From SXXK01 sp046074645 (GTDB taxonomy: Bacteria; Planctomycetota; Planctomycetia; Planctomycetales; Planctomycetaceae), in NCBI GenBank assembly GCA_046074645.1, contig JBJTOP010000376.1, positions 1-48,880 of the forward strand: 48,880 nt of DNA. Reading direction: 5' to 3'. The stretch's first letter is position 1. Each line of letters opens with the position of its first letter. Both the position numbers and the translations under genes were made by a program. Under the pieces are notes generated by a model. The model did no database searches and was not told the origin of the DNA. It was given only the letters and a program-made list of their open reading frames with translations. This document shows positions 9,068 through 17,307 of the stretch, in pieces.

Positions 9068-9355
9068 ATGTTCAGGCGTTTGGCAGTGTTGGCGTTGCTG
9101 GTTTCTGCGTGGGCGGGGACCGGCGTGCGAGCCATGGCGGGGCCTCCAGGCCAGCCTTCAGACTGGCAGCGATTCTACTATTACCCATACATCTACTATC
9201 CGCAGAATTTTCAGCGGCCGCAGCAGTATGACCACATGTATTATCGTTACGAGCCGTCGATGAGGATTCCGGTCTACAACCGATCGTGGTACAACTTCTA
9301 TCCCTCAGAAAAGCCGTATCACAGCGGCCACCACTTCATCCTCGATATTTTCTGA
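9068..9355 (+). CDS. Small secreted tyrosine-rich protein
   Basis: 95 residues. A classical signal peptide (MFRRLAVLALLVSAWAGTGVRA) is followed by an aromatic mature region with YYYPYIYYPQNF, MYYRYEPSMRIPVYN and NFYPSEKPYHSGHHF. I start at ATG 9068 because it makes the signal peptide N-terminal and has GGGAGG/GGCAGGG just upstream; an in-frame ATG at 8918 would bury the signal. Small Tyr-rich proteins of this look are familiar in planctomycetes and have sometimes been labelled calmodulin-binding, for which I see no evidence here. No catalytic motif; a cell-envelope role is a guess. A strong terminator follows 25 bases after the stop, so it is probably monocistronic. Confidence 0.75.
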   Translation: MFRRLAVLALLVSAWAGTGVRAMAGPPGQPSDWQRFYYYPYIYYPQNFQRPQQYDHMYYRYEPSMRIPVYNRSWYNFYPSEKPYHSGHHFILDIF

Positions 9356-9380
9356 GTTTGGATAGTCCGGCAGAAATTCA

Positions 9381-9423
9381 ACGGCGTCCGCGGGAAAACC
9401 TCCTGCGGTCGCCGTTTTTTTTT
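9381..9423 (+). terminator. Rho-independent terminator
   Basis: ACGGCG-T-CCGCGGG pairs with CCTGCGG-T-CGCCGT (one G-U pair, symmetric T bulges) round a short loop and is followed directly by nine T residues (9415-9423). It ends the transcript of the Tyr-rich protein at 9068-9355. The next 279 bases to 9702 hold no convincing gene. Confidence 0.9.
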
Positions 9424-9702
9424 GCCATGAAGGCGTGGACTTCAGGCAACACGGATGAGCTGGGTTAAATGGGGGACTTTTTGCAGTTTTGCGAGATATA
9501 CGCTGCATTCTGTCTGGAACGTCAGGAGCGGCTTTGAGAGGTGGGAATGACAGAGAGAGTCGCCGTGGGGAACGCCGAAGAGAGAGTCTGACAGGCGTGT
9601 GGTCCGCGTGCGCTGCGAGCGATTGCCGTCGGAGATTCAGTGGATGGCCTCGCGCGTGTGGGTTGCGAGCTCGGCAGCGACTGGAAGGGGCGGTGGAGAT
9701 TC

Positions 9703-10485
9703 ATGCAAAAACATTTCGCAGCTGGATTGATGATTTCGACATTGTTCGCAAGCGGTTGTTCGACGGGTTTTTTGGGGAGTGACCACGACGAGCGCAGTCG
9801 CTATGCGCCCGGTTCGGAAGGGTGGTGGGCGGAGCAGGGAGAGCATCCTCCGGGCGTGCGTCGAAAGTGGTACAAGGGAAAAATCTGGCCCGCGAAGCCA
9901 CGTTCTGACGCCCCCCCGCAGCAGTTCTCGCACACGTTCTACTCCCAGCATTACTGGCCCCTGCCCTACACGTGTCAGGACCGCGAGGCCGTGTGGCGTG
10001 TGATGGACGTTCAGACGGGGCTGGGGTGGCAGGAGGAAACGACGCTGTATAACCGGCATTTCGATGAGGCCAATACTTTGACGAGGGCAGGCGAGCTCCA
10101 CCTCGAGTACATTCTGCGGGATGTTCCGCTGGAGCGGCGGGCAGTCTGGGTCCAGTCAACTTTCAGTACTGAGTCTGATCAAAAGCGCATGGAATCTGCT
10201 CGCGAAGCGATTGCCAAACGTTCGACTGGTGACCGTGAAATACCGCTGGCGATGCGGGAGTGCCGTGAAATCGGCCGTCCGGCGGCCGAAGTGGAAGTCA
10301 TCAGCAGCCTTTACCGCAGCTCCATGCCAACGCCGCGATTGGGGAGTTCGTCGGGATCCGGAGGCGGACAGGGACAGGCAACGGGAGCGGCCGGCGGTTC
10401 TGCGGGTATGGGTGGAGGCTTCGGCTCTGGCAGCGGTTCAGGTTCAGGCAGCGGTTCAGGCGGCGGAACCGGCACGGGGATGTAG
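9703..10485 (+). CDS. Lipoprotein with Gly/Ser-rich tail
   Basis: 260 residues. The N-terminus MQKHFAAGLMISTLFASGCS carries a good lipobox (FASGC), so it should be lipid-anchored. ATG 9703 has GGAG seven bases upstream; an ATG at 9640 would displace the signal. The middle (residues ~25-200) has a conserved feel, with YKGKIWPAKPR, FYSQHYWPLPYTCQDR and NRHFDEANTLTRAGELHLEYIL, but no recognised catalytic motif. The last ~50 residues are a Gly/Ser/Ala low-complexity tail ending in alternating GS pairs. Similar lipoproteins occur in planctomycetes without assigned function. The next gene starts 26 bases after its stop, so co-transcription is possible. Confidence 0.75.
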   Translation: MQKHFAAGLMISTLFASGCSTGFLGSDHDERSRYAPGSEGWWAEQGEHPPGVRRKWYKGKIWPAKPRSDAPPQQFSHTFYSQHYWPLPYTCQDREAVWRVMDVQTGLGWQEETTLYNRHFDEANTLTRAGELHLEYILRDVPLERRAVWVQSTFSTESDQKRMESAREAIAKRSTGDREIPLAMRECREIGRPAAEVEVISSLYRSSMPTPRLGSSSGSGGGQGQATGAAGGSAGMGGGFGSGSGSGSGSGSGGGTGTGM

Positions 10486-10511
10486 TTATCAGCAGAGTTG
10501 GGAGCAGTGGG

Positions 10512-11570
10512 GTGGTGGCTACAGCGATTGATGCGTTGGAAATGTTTGCCGGTGACTGTCTGTTGTGGACGGGTATGCCGCGGGAGAACGCAGCGACCGC
10601 AGCAGCAGCACTTGCGGGAACAGACGCCTGCGGCGTCTATACTCACGGCACAAAACTGCTGGCAGGTTACCTGAAGAAACTGCGAGGCGGTGGATATCGG
10701 GCGACTGCAGTTCCGCGGATTGAACGAGAGGGACCGGCCTGGGCGGTGATGGATGGAGATTCGTGTCTGGGTCAGGTCGGCTGCTCGCAGGCCATGGATC
10801 TTGCAATTCACAAAGCTCGGCAGTGCGGCGTGGCGTGGGTGGCGATTCGCAATACCGGGCACATTGGCGCCGCTGGTCAGTATGCCTTGCAGGCCGCTGC
10901 GGCTGGCTGTGCTGCGCTGGTCACCGGCAACGACATTCCCAGTGTTGCAGCACCTGGATCCCGAGGAGCAGTGTTGGGGAGCAATCCGCTGGCATTCGCG
11001 ATCCCAACAGATTCGGATCCGATTTTCCTTGACATCGCCACAGCGGCAGTTGCGGGTGGAAAGGTGTATGCAGCGCTCCAGCGGGGCGAATCGATCCCAT
11101 CCACATGGTTGATCGGACCGGACGGTCACCCCACAACTGATGGTTCACTCTACCCCCATTCCGCCGCACTGGCGCCGATGGCTGGGCACAAAGGCTATGG
11201 GCTGGGACTCTGGTGCGAAGTCATGTCAGCCGCACTCCCAGGTGGGCGGATGACGTGGGACGTCGGCAGCTGGATTTTCGATCCGCCGGAGCGACCATCC
11301 TGGCATAATGCTTCGATGACCGTTTATGACGTTGCGGCACTTACGGATGCCACGGAGTGGTCTGAGCGGATTGGGCGACTGCGGGCTCAACTGCAAACTG
11401 CCAGTCCCGCGGCCGGCAGTCATGGGGTCCTGTTGCCGGGGCAGCGAGAGATGGAGAATCTGCGGCTGGCGAGAGAACGTGGTATCCCGCTCCCTGAGGA
11501 TGTGCGAGCAAAGCTTCGGGAAGCGAGTGAGTTGTCGGGGGTCGCTCTGCCCGCGGGGTTGCGGGACTGA
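10512..11570 (+). CDS. Malate/L-lactate dehydrogenase family oxidoreductase (Ldh_2/YlbC type)
   Basis: 352 residues, typical for the family of NAD(P)-dependent 2-hydroxyacid dehydrogenases (malate, sulfolactate, ureidoglycolate, 2,3-diketogulonate). Signatures: DACGVYTHG with the likely catalytic histidine at 45, RNTGHIGAAGQYA (~113-125), LGSNPLAFAIPT (~155-166) and GHKGYGL (~225). The frame opens at GTG 10512; the next in-frame ATG is at residue 11, so the exact start is uncertain. The substrate cannot be read from sequence. A carbohydrate kinase follows 28 bases after the stop, so the pair may oxidise or reduce a sugar-derived acid and phosphorylate a sugar in the same pathway. Confidence 0.85.
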   Translation: MVATAIDALEMFAGDCLLWTGMPRENAATAAAALAGTDACGVYTHGTKLLAGYLKKLRGGGYRATAVPRIEREGPAWAVMDGDSCLGQVGCSQAMDLAIHKARQCGVAWVAIRNTGHIGAAGQYALQAAAAGCAALVTGNDIPSVAAPGSRGAVLGSNPLAFAIPTDSDPIFLDIATAAVAGGKVYAALQRGESIPSTWLIGPDGHPTTDGSLYPHSAALAPMAGHKGYGLGLWCEVMSAALPGGRMTWDVGSWIFDPPERPSWHNASMTVYDVAALTDATEWSERIGRLRAQLQTASPAAGSHGVLLPGQREMENLRLARERGIPLPEDVRAKLREASELSGVALPAGLRD

Positions 11571-11598
11571 AGATGACGTAAAGCATGGACAACTGTGA

Positions 11599-12954
11599 AT
11601 GGCGGGCGAACGAATGCGCTGCATTGGAGTCGATATCGGCAGTTCATCGATCAAGGGCGCAGTGCTGAATGCGGTGACTGGAACGATCGAGGCGACTGCG
11701 AAGGTCCCGTTTCCTGAGCCGCTGCAAGGCTTGCCCGTCGGCTGGTTTGAAGTCAGTCCTGCTGCAATTCTGACAGGGGTCCGCGAGGTGCTGACGGAGC
11801 TGCTGCGGTGTTGCCCGGAAGCCGAGCGCATTCGTTTCTGCAGCCAGATGGGCGGTATTCTGCTGGTGAGCAGCAGCACTGGCGAGGCGCTGACGAATTA
11901 CCTGTCGTGGCGAGACCAAAGAACGCTGCAGCCATTCGCGGGTCTGTCACACACTGACGCCGCCCATGAAGGCTCGATGCTGGAGCATATTCGGGGTGTA
12001 TTAACAGAAAACATGTTCTGTGAACTGGGGCGAGAACTGAAGCCGGGCACTGCCACGGCACTGCTGCGATGGCTTGCCCTGAAAGATGGTCTGCCCGCAA
12101 ATGCTGCACCAGTAACAATTGGCGACTTTGTAACTGCCTCTCTGTGTTCCACTCGGCCACGAATGCACCGCACTCAGGGCCTGGGTATGCTGAACCTGCG
12201 AACCGGGAACTGGCACTTCGAAGCTCTTGCCCTGCTGGGGCTGGACGGCCTGAACTGGCCGGACTTCGCCGAAGATGCTGTTCCCATCGGCGCGCTGCAC
12301 TGGAATGGGCGAGTGCTGGAGTGCTATGCGTCGATTGGAGACCAGCAGGCGGCACTTCGAGGCATCGAGCTGCAACCAAATGAACTCTCCGTGAACATGT
12401 CAACAGGTGCGCAGGTCAGCCGCATCACGGCAGTGTTCGAGCCTGCAGACTGCCAGACTCGCTGCTGGTTCAATGGGCAGTTTCTTAACACAATCACGCA
12501 CATTCCGGCTGGCAGATCGCTGACGGTCCTGGAATCACTGCTGACAGAGCTGTCGCGATCCGCGGGGCTCTCGATAGCCGATTCATGGCAGCTGATCAGC
12601 AACGCCTGTGAAGCGACCGGCGACTCGGGAGGACTCCGCTGCGACCTGAGCTTCTTTGCAGGGGCTCTTGGTAATGAGGGGAGTCTGTCTGGAATTACCA
12701 CGGAAAATCTCACCGTCGGTCGGCTGTTTCAGGCCGCCTTTGACTTTATGGCAGAGTCAGCGGCGCGGTGTGCAGCCCGTCTCTCTCCAGCGGCCGCGTG
12801 GGAGCAGGTTGCCGTTTCCGGAGGATTGGTTCAGTCCTTCCCGGCGCTTCACCGAAAGCTGGCCGCTCGACTGCCCTGGCCAATACGTGCTGTGGCCGGC
12901 ACGGAAGAAACGTTGACGGGATTGATGAAGCTGGAAGCGGAACAGTCTGCGTGA
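11599..12954 (+). CDS. FGGY-family carbohydrate kinase (sedoheptulokinase-like)
   Basis: 451 residues. N-terminal phosphate-binding loop GVDIGSSSIKGAV (10-22) is the ASKHA-fold signature of FGGY kinases. SWRDQR (~110-115) resembles the W-x-D-x-R substrate loop. GDQQAALRGIEL and NMSTGAQVS in the second half and VAVSGGL near the C-terminus match the FGGY nucleotide-binding domain. It looks closer to sedoheptulokinase-like members than to gluconate, glycerol or xylulose kinases, but that is an impression. Start at ATG 11599 (MAGERMRCIG); ATG 11614 (MRCIG) is equally plausible. Probably an operon with the dehydrogenase just upstream. Cytoplasmic. Confidence 0.85.
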   Translation: MAGERMRCIGVDIGSSSIKGAVLNAVTGTIEATAKVPFPEPLQGLPVGWFEVSPAAILTGVREVLTELLRCCPEAERIRFCSQMGGILLVSSSTGEALTNYLSWRDQRTLQPFAGLSHTDAAHEGSMLEHIRGVLTENMFCELGRELKPGTATALLRWLALKDGLPANAAPVTIGDFVTASLCSTRPRMHRTQGLGMLNLRTGNWHFEALALLGLDGLNWPDFAEDAVPIGALHWNGRVLECYASIGDQQAALRGIELQPNELSVNMSTGAQVSRITAVFEPADCQTRCWFNGQFLNTITHIPAGRSLTVLESLLTELSRSAGLSIADSWQLISNACEATGDSGGLRCDLSFFAGALGNEGSLSGITTENLTVGRLFQAAFDFMAESAARCAARLSPAAAWEQVAVSGGLVQSFPALHRKLAARLPWPIRAVAGTEETLTGLMKLEAEQSA

Positions 12955-13025
12955 GTTTTCCGGCGGGTATCGCGCGCAGCGGTATCGACTTTATCTCACG
13001 TCGGCGATGAAACAAGTGAGTGTTG

Positions 13026-13526
13026 TCAACGCGTGTTGTTCGCCCGATCGACAGCGACCGTCAGAGCCGTCAGGACTTGTTCGGCCCGGGGACCGGTAGC
13101 GGTGAGGGCGAAGCGTCGGGATTCCGGACCGGTGTGCTGGATCGTGATCTGCAGGTGATCGTCCGGCAGGCATTCGCTCACCCGGCAGGCCCACTCGATC
13201 AGGCACAACCACTCGGAGCTGTGAAGGTATTCTTCACTGCCGATGGCGAGGAATTCATCGGATCCACCGAGTCGCCAGGTATCGAAGTGTGCCACAGGAA
13301 TGCGGCCGTCGGTGTACAGCTGCAGCAGCACAAACGTGGGGCTGCTCACCTGCTCATCGTCAATCCCCAGCGCTCTGCAGAGTGCGCGGGCAAAGTGCGT
13401 TTTTCCAGCTCCCAATTCGCCATCGAGTGCGATCGTAAATCCGGGCGACAGCTGAGCAGCGAGGGCTTCGGCGAGTCGTTGGGTATCAGCTTCGCTGTCG
13501 CAGGCGACGCTGAGTGGCGGAGTCAT
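13026..13526 (-). CDS. tsaE: tRNA threonylcarbamoyladenosine biosynthesis ATPase TsaE
   Basis: 166 residues, usual TsaE size. Walker A GELGAGKTH (36-44), then SSPTFVLLQLY (61-71), HFDTWRLGG (80-88) and LCLIEWACRV, all hallmark TsaE segments. TsaE works with TsaB and TsaD to make t6A at position 37 of ANN-decoding tRNAs; tsaB and tsaD are not in the window. Its ATG overlaps the stop of the upstream lipoprotein gene in an ATGA, so translation is probably coupled. It converges with the FGGY kinase, leaving a 71-base gap without a clear terminator. Confidence 0.95.
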   Translation of the reverse strand: MTPPLSVACDSEADTQRLAEALAAQLSPGFTIALDGELGAGKTHFARALCRALGIDDEQVSSPTFVLLQLYTDGRIPVAHFDTWRLGGSDEFLAIGSEEYLHSSEWLCLIEWACRVSECLPDDHLQITIQHTGPESRRFALTATGPRAEQVLTALTVAVDRANNTR

Positions 13527-13759
13527 CGGGAGGGCACACCTGTTACGGCGGTCCCTTCAGGCGACTGAGGAATCGGCACCAGCGGATCAGACACGCTGAA
13601 ATAGACGTCATCACGGCTTGAAGCGGAGCTGTTGTAGTTCAGCATTCGCAGACGATGTGGCTTCAGGTTATGCAGAAACTTTGCACAGCCGGTCTGACTG
13701 GTAAGCAGGCAGACCGCAGCAAGCAGAAGCAGCGTGCGGCGGTACCGTATGTGTACCAT
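13523..13759 (-). CDS. Small lipoprotein upstream of tsaE
   Basis: 78 residues beginning MVHIRYRRTLLLLAAVCLL, with the lipid cysteine most likely in SQTGC at about residue 25. The remainder (FLHNLKPHRLRMLNYNSS, VYFSVSDPLVPIPQSPEG) has no known domain. The stop overlaps the tsaE ATG by four bases. In an operon with a cytoplasmic tRNA-modification enzyme its envelope location is unexpected; the link may be only transcriptional. A short gene, but the signal peptide and coupling argue that it is real. Confidence 0.7.
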   Translation of the reverse strand: MVHIRYRRTLLLLAAVCLLTSQTGCAKFLHNLKPHRLRMLNYNSSASSRDDVYFSVSDPLVPIPQSPEGTAVTGVPSR

Positions 13760-14065
13760 TTGAGATTCTCTTTGAATTACGGGCTCGTAGCCGACAGATC
13801 AAGCAGCCGGTTTGTGAACACGCCGAAGTTTACGGTTTGCAGTACCTGCGTGGGAAGGTTTTTTGACGCCTGCGAGGGTGTCGATTGAGGTCCGCAATGA
13901 ACAACCTTGCGAATTTCGGCGAAAAAGGCAGGTGCGTCGTGGGAGGGCGAGGCTGGGATGGTGAAACGGTGTGAATTCGGCCGAATTGGGATGTTTTCAG
14001 TGCTGCCTGCCAGTTGACCAGCCGCGGCTGGATTACGTCACAAAAACACCGTGTGGCGTGCCGTC

Positions 14066-14085
14066 GATGTCAATCGGCCGGTAAC
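14066..14085 (-). repeat. ~20-base repeat, inverted copy
   Basis: Reads GATGTCAATC-GG-CCGGTAAC, the reverse complement, with two central mismatches, of the copy at 14133-14152. With that copy it forms a long imperfect hairpin. Just outside it GTGCCGTC (14058-14065) also pairs with GACGGCAC at 14161-14168. Confidence 0.6.
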
Positions 14086-14132
14086 GTCCCCGGTGCGATC
14101 CTGATTCAGTTCTGGCCGAGTTGGCACGCACA

Positions 14133-14154
14133 GTTACCGGGGGATTGACATCCA
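14133..14154 (+). repeat. ~20-base repeat, forward copy 1
   Basis: Positions 14134-14154 are identical over 21 bases to 14550-14570 (core CCGGGGGATTGACATCC). Also forms inverted-repeat arms with 14066-14085. Confidence 0.7.
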
Positions 14155-14183
14155 TTTTTTGACGGCACTTGCCGTCAAAAAAT
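14154..14183. terminator. Symmetrical palindrome, possible two-way terminator
   Basis: ATTTTTTGACGGCA (14154-14167) and its exact mirror (14170-14183) flank CT. The GACGGCA/TGCCGTC stem is followed by a run of six T on either strand, the layout of a bidirectional intrinsic terminator. It could end read-through from the minus-strand gene at 14725-16851, although it is 540 bases downstream. Confidence 0.5.
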
Positions 14184-14549
14184 AGAGCAGGAGCATGGAG
14201 AAAGGAGAGAGGAGACTCTTGACTTTCTTCATGCTCCTGCGGTCTCCTTTCCACTTTCTACTCACTCACCCTCCTGCTCACGCCACTTCTCACTTCTCAT
14301 TTCGAAGCGCCATAGGGTTTTGCTGGAGACCGCGCTTCCTCACGGGCGCGGCTCGATGGTGGCGTTTTGCGCGGGTTTTGTGATGGGACACATGGGACGT
14401 CGGGGACCCATGAGACGGGTGGCCCGCGTGACGAAACAGGGGTGACTTCATGGTTCCTCGTCGAAGCGTCCCCAGTCCCCCGGAGCTTCCCACAAAGGCC
14501 GCGGCAGTGCTCTTGCCCGCGGACTGCCGTCCGGCGGCTCAGAACCTCT

Positions 14550-14570
14550 TTACCGGGGGATTGACATCCA
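14550..14570 (+). repeat. ~20-base repeat, forward copy 2
   Basis: Exact 21-base match to 14134-14154, 416 bases downstream (core CCGGGGGATTGACATCC). Confidence 0.7.
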
Positions 14571-14724
14571 CTGCACGCCCTGTCACGTGGGACGGAGTCC
14601 GAAAGACGACGTCTGGTGTTCTTAACATTGTCTCGTCGTCCCAGCCTCGCCCTCCCCGCTGTGCCCGTTGCCTGAAAGTCAAGACCATTGGGCCGTGGCC
14701 GGGGATGTGTGGCCAGCGCGGTCT

Positions 14725-16851
14725 TCAGCGTCTGCGGAGTCGTTCGGCACCGGCGCGGAATTCGGCGGGGGACAGTTTTTCGTCTGAGTTGGTATCGGCG
14801 ATCCGGAAGAGCTGATCGATGGCGGCGGGCTGATCGCGGAGTCGGGGCAGGCGAGGTGCAGCCTGTCTGAGTTCTGCGGCGGTTACGAAGCCATCGTTGT
14901 CTGCATCACAGATGCGGAAGGAGTCATCGGGACTGGCTGCCGGGCGACTGCGGTTCGCAACGTCCGGAAGAGGGGCTCCGAGTGCGGCGTAGGTTTCAAC
15001 GTAGCCGATGAGCATTTCTTCGTGAGTCTGTTCTCCCCAGCGCACGGTTTGTGCGGGGTTGGGGTTGGACGGGTTGCTGCTGCTGTTGTCATAGACAGCA
15101 GTGACGGTGACTTCTGAGCCACGGGGGAGTGTGAGCGGTGCGGCGGGTTCATACCGCAGCTGCCAGTTGAAGTCATACCGGGGGATGTCAAGGAGTGTGC
15201 TGGTGGAACCGTCAGGTTGTTTCAGGTCAAAGCGGAATGCCTTGCCTCGAACATGCATGTGTGCCATGAGTCCCAGCACGGGAATGTCGACGGGGACGGG
15301 GCGAGTCAGTGATTCGGTGTGGCTGGCGGCATTGGGCGGGATATTGATGGAGGGCTTGGCGAGCGGAATGGTGCGAACCACGTATTCCGGCGGCTGGTCG
15401 GCGAAGTGGAGTCCCAGTTTCAGCTGATCCTGCGTTTCCTGTCCGTTGGGGGTGTAGTGAATCTGGAAGCGAATACTGGCTTTGGCGGGCAGTTTTCGAG
15501 CGAAGCCTTTGGGATAGAGATGCCCGGTGTTTCCGGGCACGTATGCGGCCCAGTATCCGCCGATGCCATCCATCCCGCGAGTGCGCGGATCATCGCCGGG
15601 TTCAGAGACGTTGACGAGCACATGGTGAACGACGCTGCGATCGGTGGGCTGGATTTCATAGCCCTGAACCCAATGATCGGTATCGGATGTCCATTCGACA
15701 AGAATATTCTGGTAGCCCATGACTCCTGAGCGTTTGATGTGGATGGGTTTGGGAATCTGAATGATGGTGTCAGGTTCACCAAGAGACCATGAGGAGGGGA
15801 ACTGGCGGGGGAGCGGCGCGTCTGCGGGATTGCCTTCGGGGCGACCATTGTCCAGCCAGCTCAGCAGCTGTTGTCTTTCGGTGGCGGACAGTGAGCGGTC
15901 GTTGGCCCAGCGACGATGGGTGTGCGCTGCAGCACGGGCATCGGCATCCGGAGTGTCGGCGGCAAACCACGGTGGCATGGACCGATCTGCGACCACCTGC
16001 CGAATCATGGCTGCGTGACCTGTGACCTGTTCGGGTGTTTCGAGAGGAAATGGACCGACGCCGGCGGTGCGGTGGCATTCGAGGCAGTTCTGCTGGAGGA
16101 TGCGTGAGATCTGGCGGTGCCATGTGATGGTGGCGGGGATGTCTGCTGGCGGCGGGGCGTTGAAATCGAGTACGCAGCCTGGAGCCGATGTCGCGGCAAC
16201 GGGGGGATTCTGGTTCTGCAGAGCGGCAGTGATGGCATCGGCGAGAAACCGGTGACGGGGCTGTTCGAGTGCGAAACCGATCCCGTACTGATCATCGACT
16301 GCCCCCTGGTAGAGCACGGTGCGAGCCCGGTCAAGAAGAATGACATCGGTGGTGGTTGCGGCCTGCATGTGGGAAGCGAAGCGTTCGTTCTGATCCGCCG
16401 CATAAATGGAACGTGGCTGAAGGGTGGAAGCCGCCTGCTGCATGGTGACCGGTTCGTCTGACGGGACGCAGTTTATAAGGATGAAGGAGACAGGCTGGTC
16501 AGCGAGACTGCGGGTGAGTTCTGCGAGGGTCGGCAGGTATTTGCGGCTGAGCGGACAGCTGGTGCTGGTCATGGCCACCACGGTCAGCCCGGAAGAGCTG
16601 AAGTCGGACAGGCTGTGCGGCTTCCCGGCAAGATCGGTGAAGCTGAAATCCGGAACGAAGCGTCCGATGCCGCGATCGGCCGGATGCACCGGGATGGCGG
16701 CGCGAGCGGAATTGGGGGGCGGTCCTGCAGCGGCTGACTGGGGACCAGCGGCCGGAGCAGTGGCAATCACGGGGTTGTCAGGTGCGCGAAGAAAGACGCT
16801 GGCGACCAGCAGCAGAACCGGGACGATGACGAAGCGGAGCAGGGGTTTCAT
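14725..16851 (-). CDS. Redoxin - cytochrome c - copper type II monooxygenase - EF-hand fusion protein
   Basis: 708 residues from ATG 16849-16851, which opens with a signal or anchor segment (MKPLLRFVIVPVLLLVASVF); an ATG at 17037 would add 62 unrelated residues. Modules in order: a redoxin/AhpC-like domain (~64-215; TSTSCPLSRKY with Cys99 but no CxxC), a haem-c motif CLECH (256-260), a copper type II monooxygenase-like region (~355-625) with candidate copper ligands His409-410, His465, His531/His533 and Met613, and two EF-hand loops, DADNDGFVTAAE (649-660) and DTNSDEKLSPAE (686-697), with the expected acidic positions. Predicted exported and redox-active with copper, haem and calcium. Comparable redoxin/cytochrome/monooxygenase proteins are known from planctomycetes and acidobacteria; substrate unknown. 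Confidence 0.85.
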   Translation of the reverse strand: MKPLLRFVIVPVLLLVASVFLRAPDNPVIATAPAAGPQSAAAGPPPNSARAAIPVHPADRGIGRFVPDFSFTDLAGKPHSLSDFSSSGLTVVAMTSTSCPLSRKYLPTLAELTRSLADQPVSFILINCVPSDEPVTMQQAASTLQPRSIYAADQNERFASHMQAATTTDVILLDRARTVLYQGAVDDQYGIGFALEQPRHRFLADAITAALQNQNPPVAATSAPGCVLDFNAPPPADIPATITWHRQISRILQQNCLECHRTAGVGPFPLETPEQVTGHAAMIRQVVADRSMPPWFAADTPDADARAAAHTHRRWANDRSLSATERQQLLSWLDNGRPEGNPADAPLPRQFPSSWSLGEPDTIIQIPKPIHIKRSGVMGYQNILVEWTSDTDHWVQGYEIQPTDRSVVHHVLVNVSEPGDDPRTRGMDGIGGYWAAYVPGNTGHLYPKGFARKLPAKASIRFQIHYTPNGQETQDQLKLGLHFADQPPEYVVRTIPLAKPSINIPPNAASHTESLTRPVPVDIPVLGLMAHMHVRGKAFRFDLKQPDGSTSTLLDIPRYDFNWQLRYEPAAPLTLPRGSEVTVTAVYDNSSSNPSNPNPAQTVRWGEQTHEEMLIGYVETYAALGAPLPDVANRSRPAASPDDSFRICDADNDGFVTAAELRQAAPRLPRLRDQPAAIDQLFRIADTNSDEKLSPAEFRAGAERLRRR

Positions 16852-17307
16852 GGCAGGGTCCGAGGGCTGAGTGTTCCGGGATGGCCAGGGCTGTGGTTGG
16901 GGATCAGCTGTGACCGCCCTGAAACTTATCGCAAAGCGACCATGCTGATCCATGAGGAATTCGCTGTCGCGTCGGAAATCTGAGATTTGGATGCAGGAGA
17001 AGAGAGAAACGCTTCGGCTGCGGACTCGTATTACCACCCACTTTTGGGCTTTGACGAGGGAGAACGGGGGTTTTGCGGGGTGGTGTGGATGTAAAATCCG
17101 GCGAACTTCGGCCGAAAACTTCTACGGTAAATGCCCTGCTGCTTTGCGAACGCCTCAGCATTCGGCTATTCTTTTCAAGGCAAATTGTCCGGTTTTCAGA
17201 AATGAAACAGGCTGGAGCTTGATGTCAGACATGCCCCCTGGCCTGGATTTCAATGATTCGACTCGTCTGAATCAGTATACCGCAATGGTTCTGACAGGAC
17301 CCCAGTG
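16852..17307. other. Gap between divergent genes
   Basis: 456 bases between the minus-strand redox protein and the plus-strand S1 protein. It holds a 10-base palindrome TTCGGCCGAA (17107-17116) and A/T-rich patches near 17170-17210 that could host the S1-gene promoter, but no confident -35/-10 pair. No convincing gene. Confidence 0.4.

Larger units (their letters stand above)
13760..14724. other. 965-base gap with repeats and palindromes, no convincing gene
   Basis: Only short unconvincing frames occur. The gap holds a self-complementary 14-mer AATTCGGCCGAATT (13974-13987), three copies of a ~20-base repeat, a 30-base palindrome with T-runs on both sides (14154-14183), an 11-base inverted repeat GCAGGAGCATG (14187-14197 against 14230-14240) and CATGGG/CCCATG arms near 14391-14412. 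The composition, mixing purine-rich and pyrimidine-rich tracts, differs from the flanking genes. It may be a decayed mobile or repeat element. Confidence 0.6.

Noticed and set aside
9068..9355. Calmodulin-binding protein label
   Set aside because: A label I recall for similar small planctomycete proteins, but no calmodulin-binding helix is visible in the sequence.
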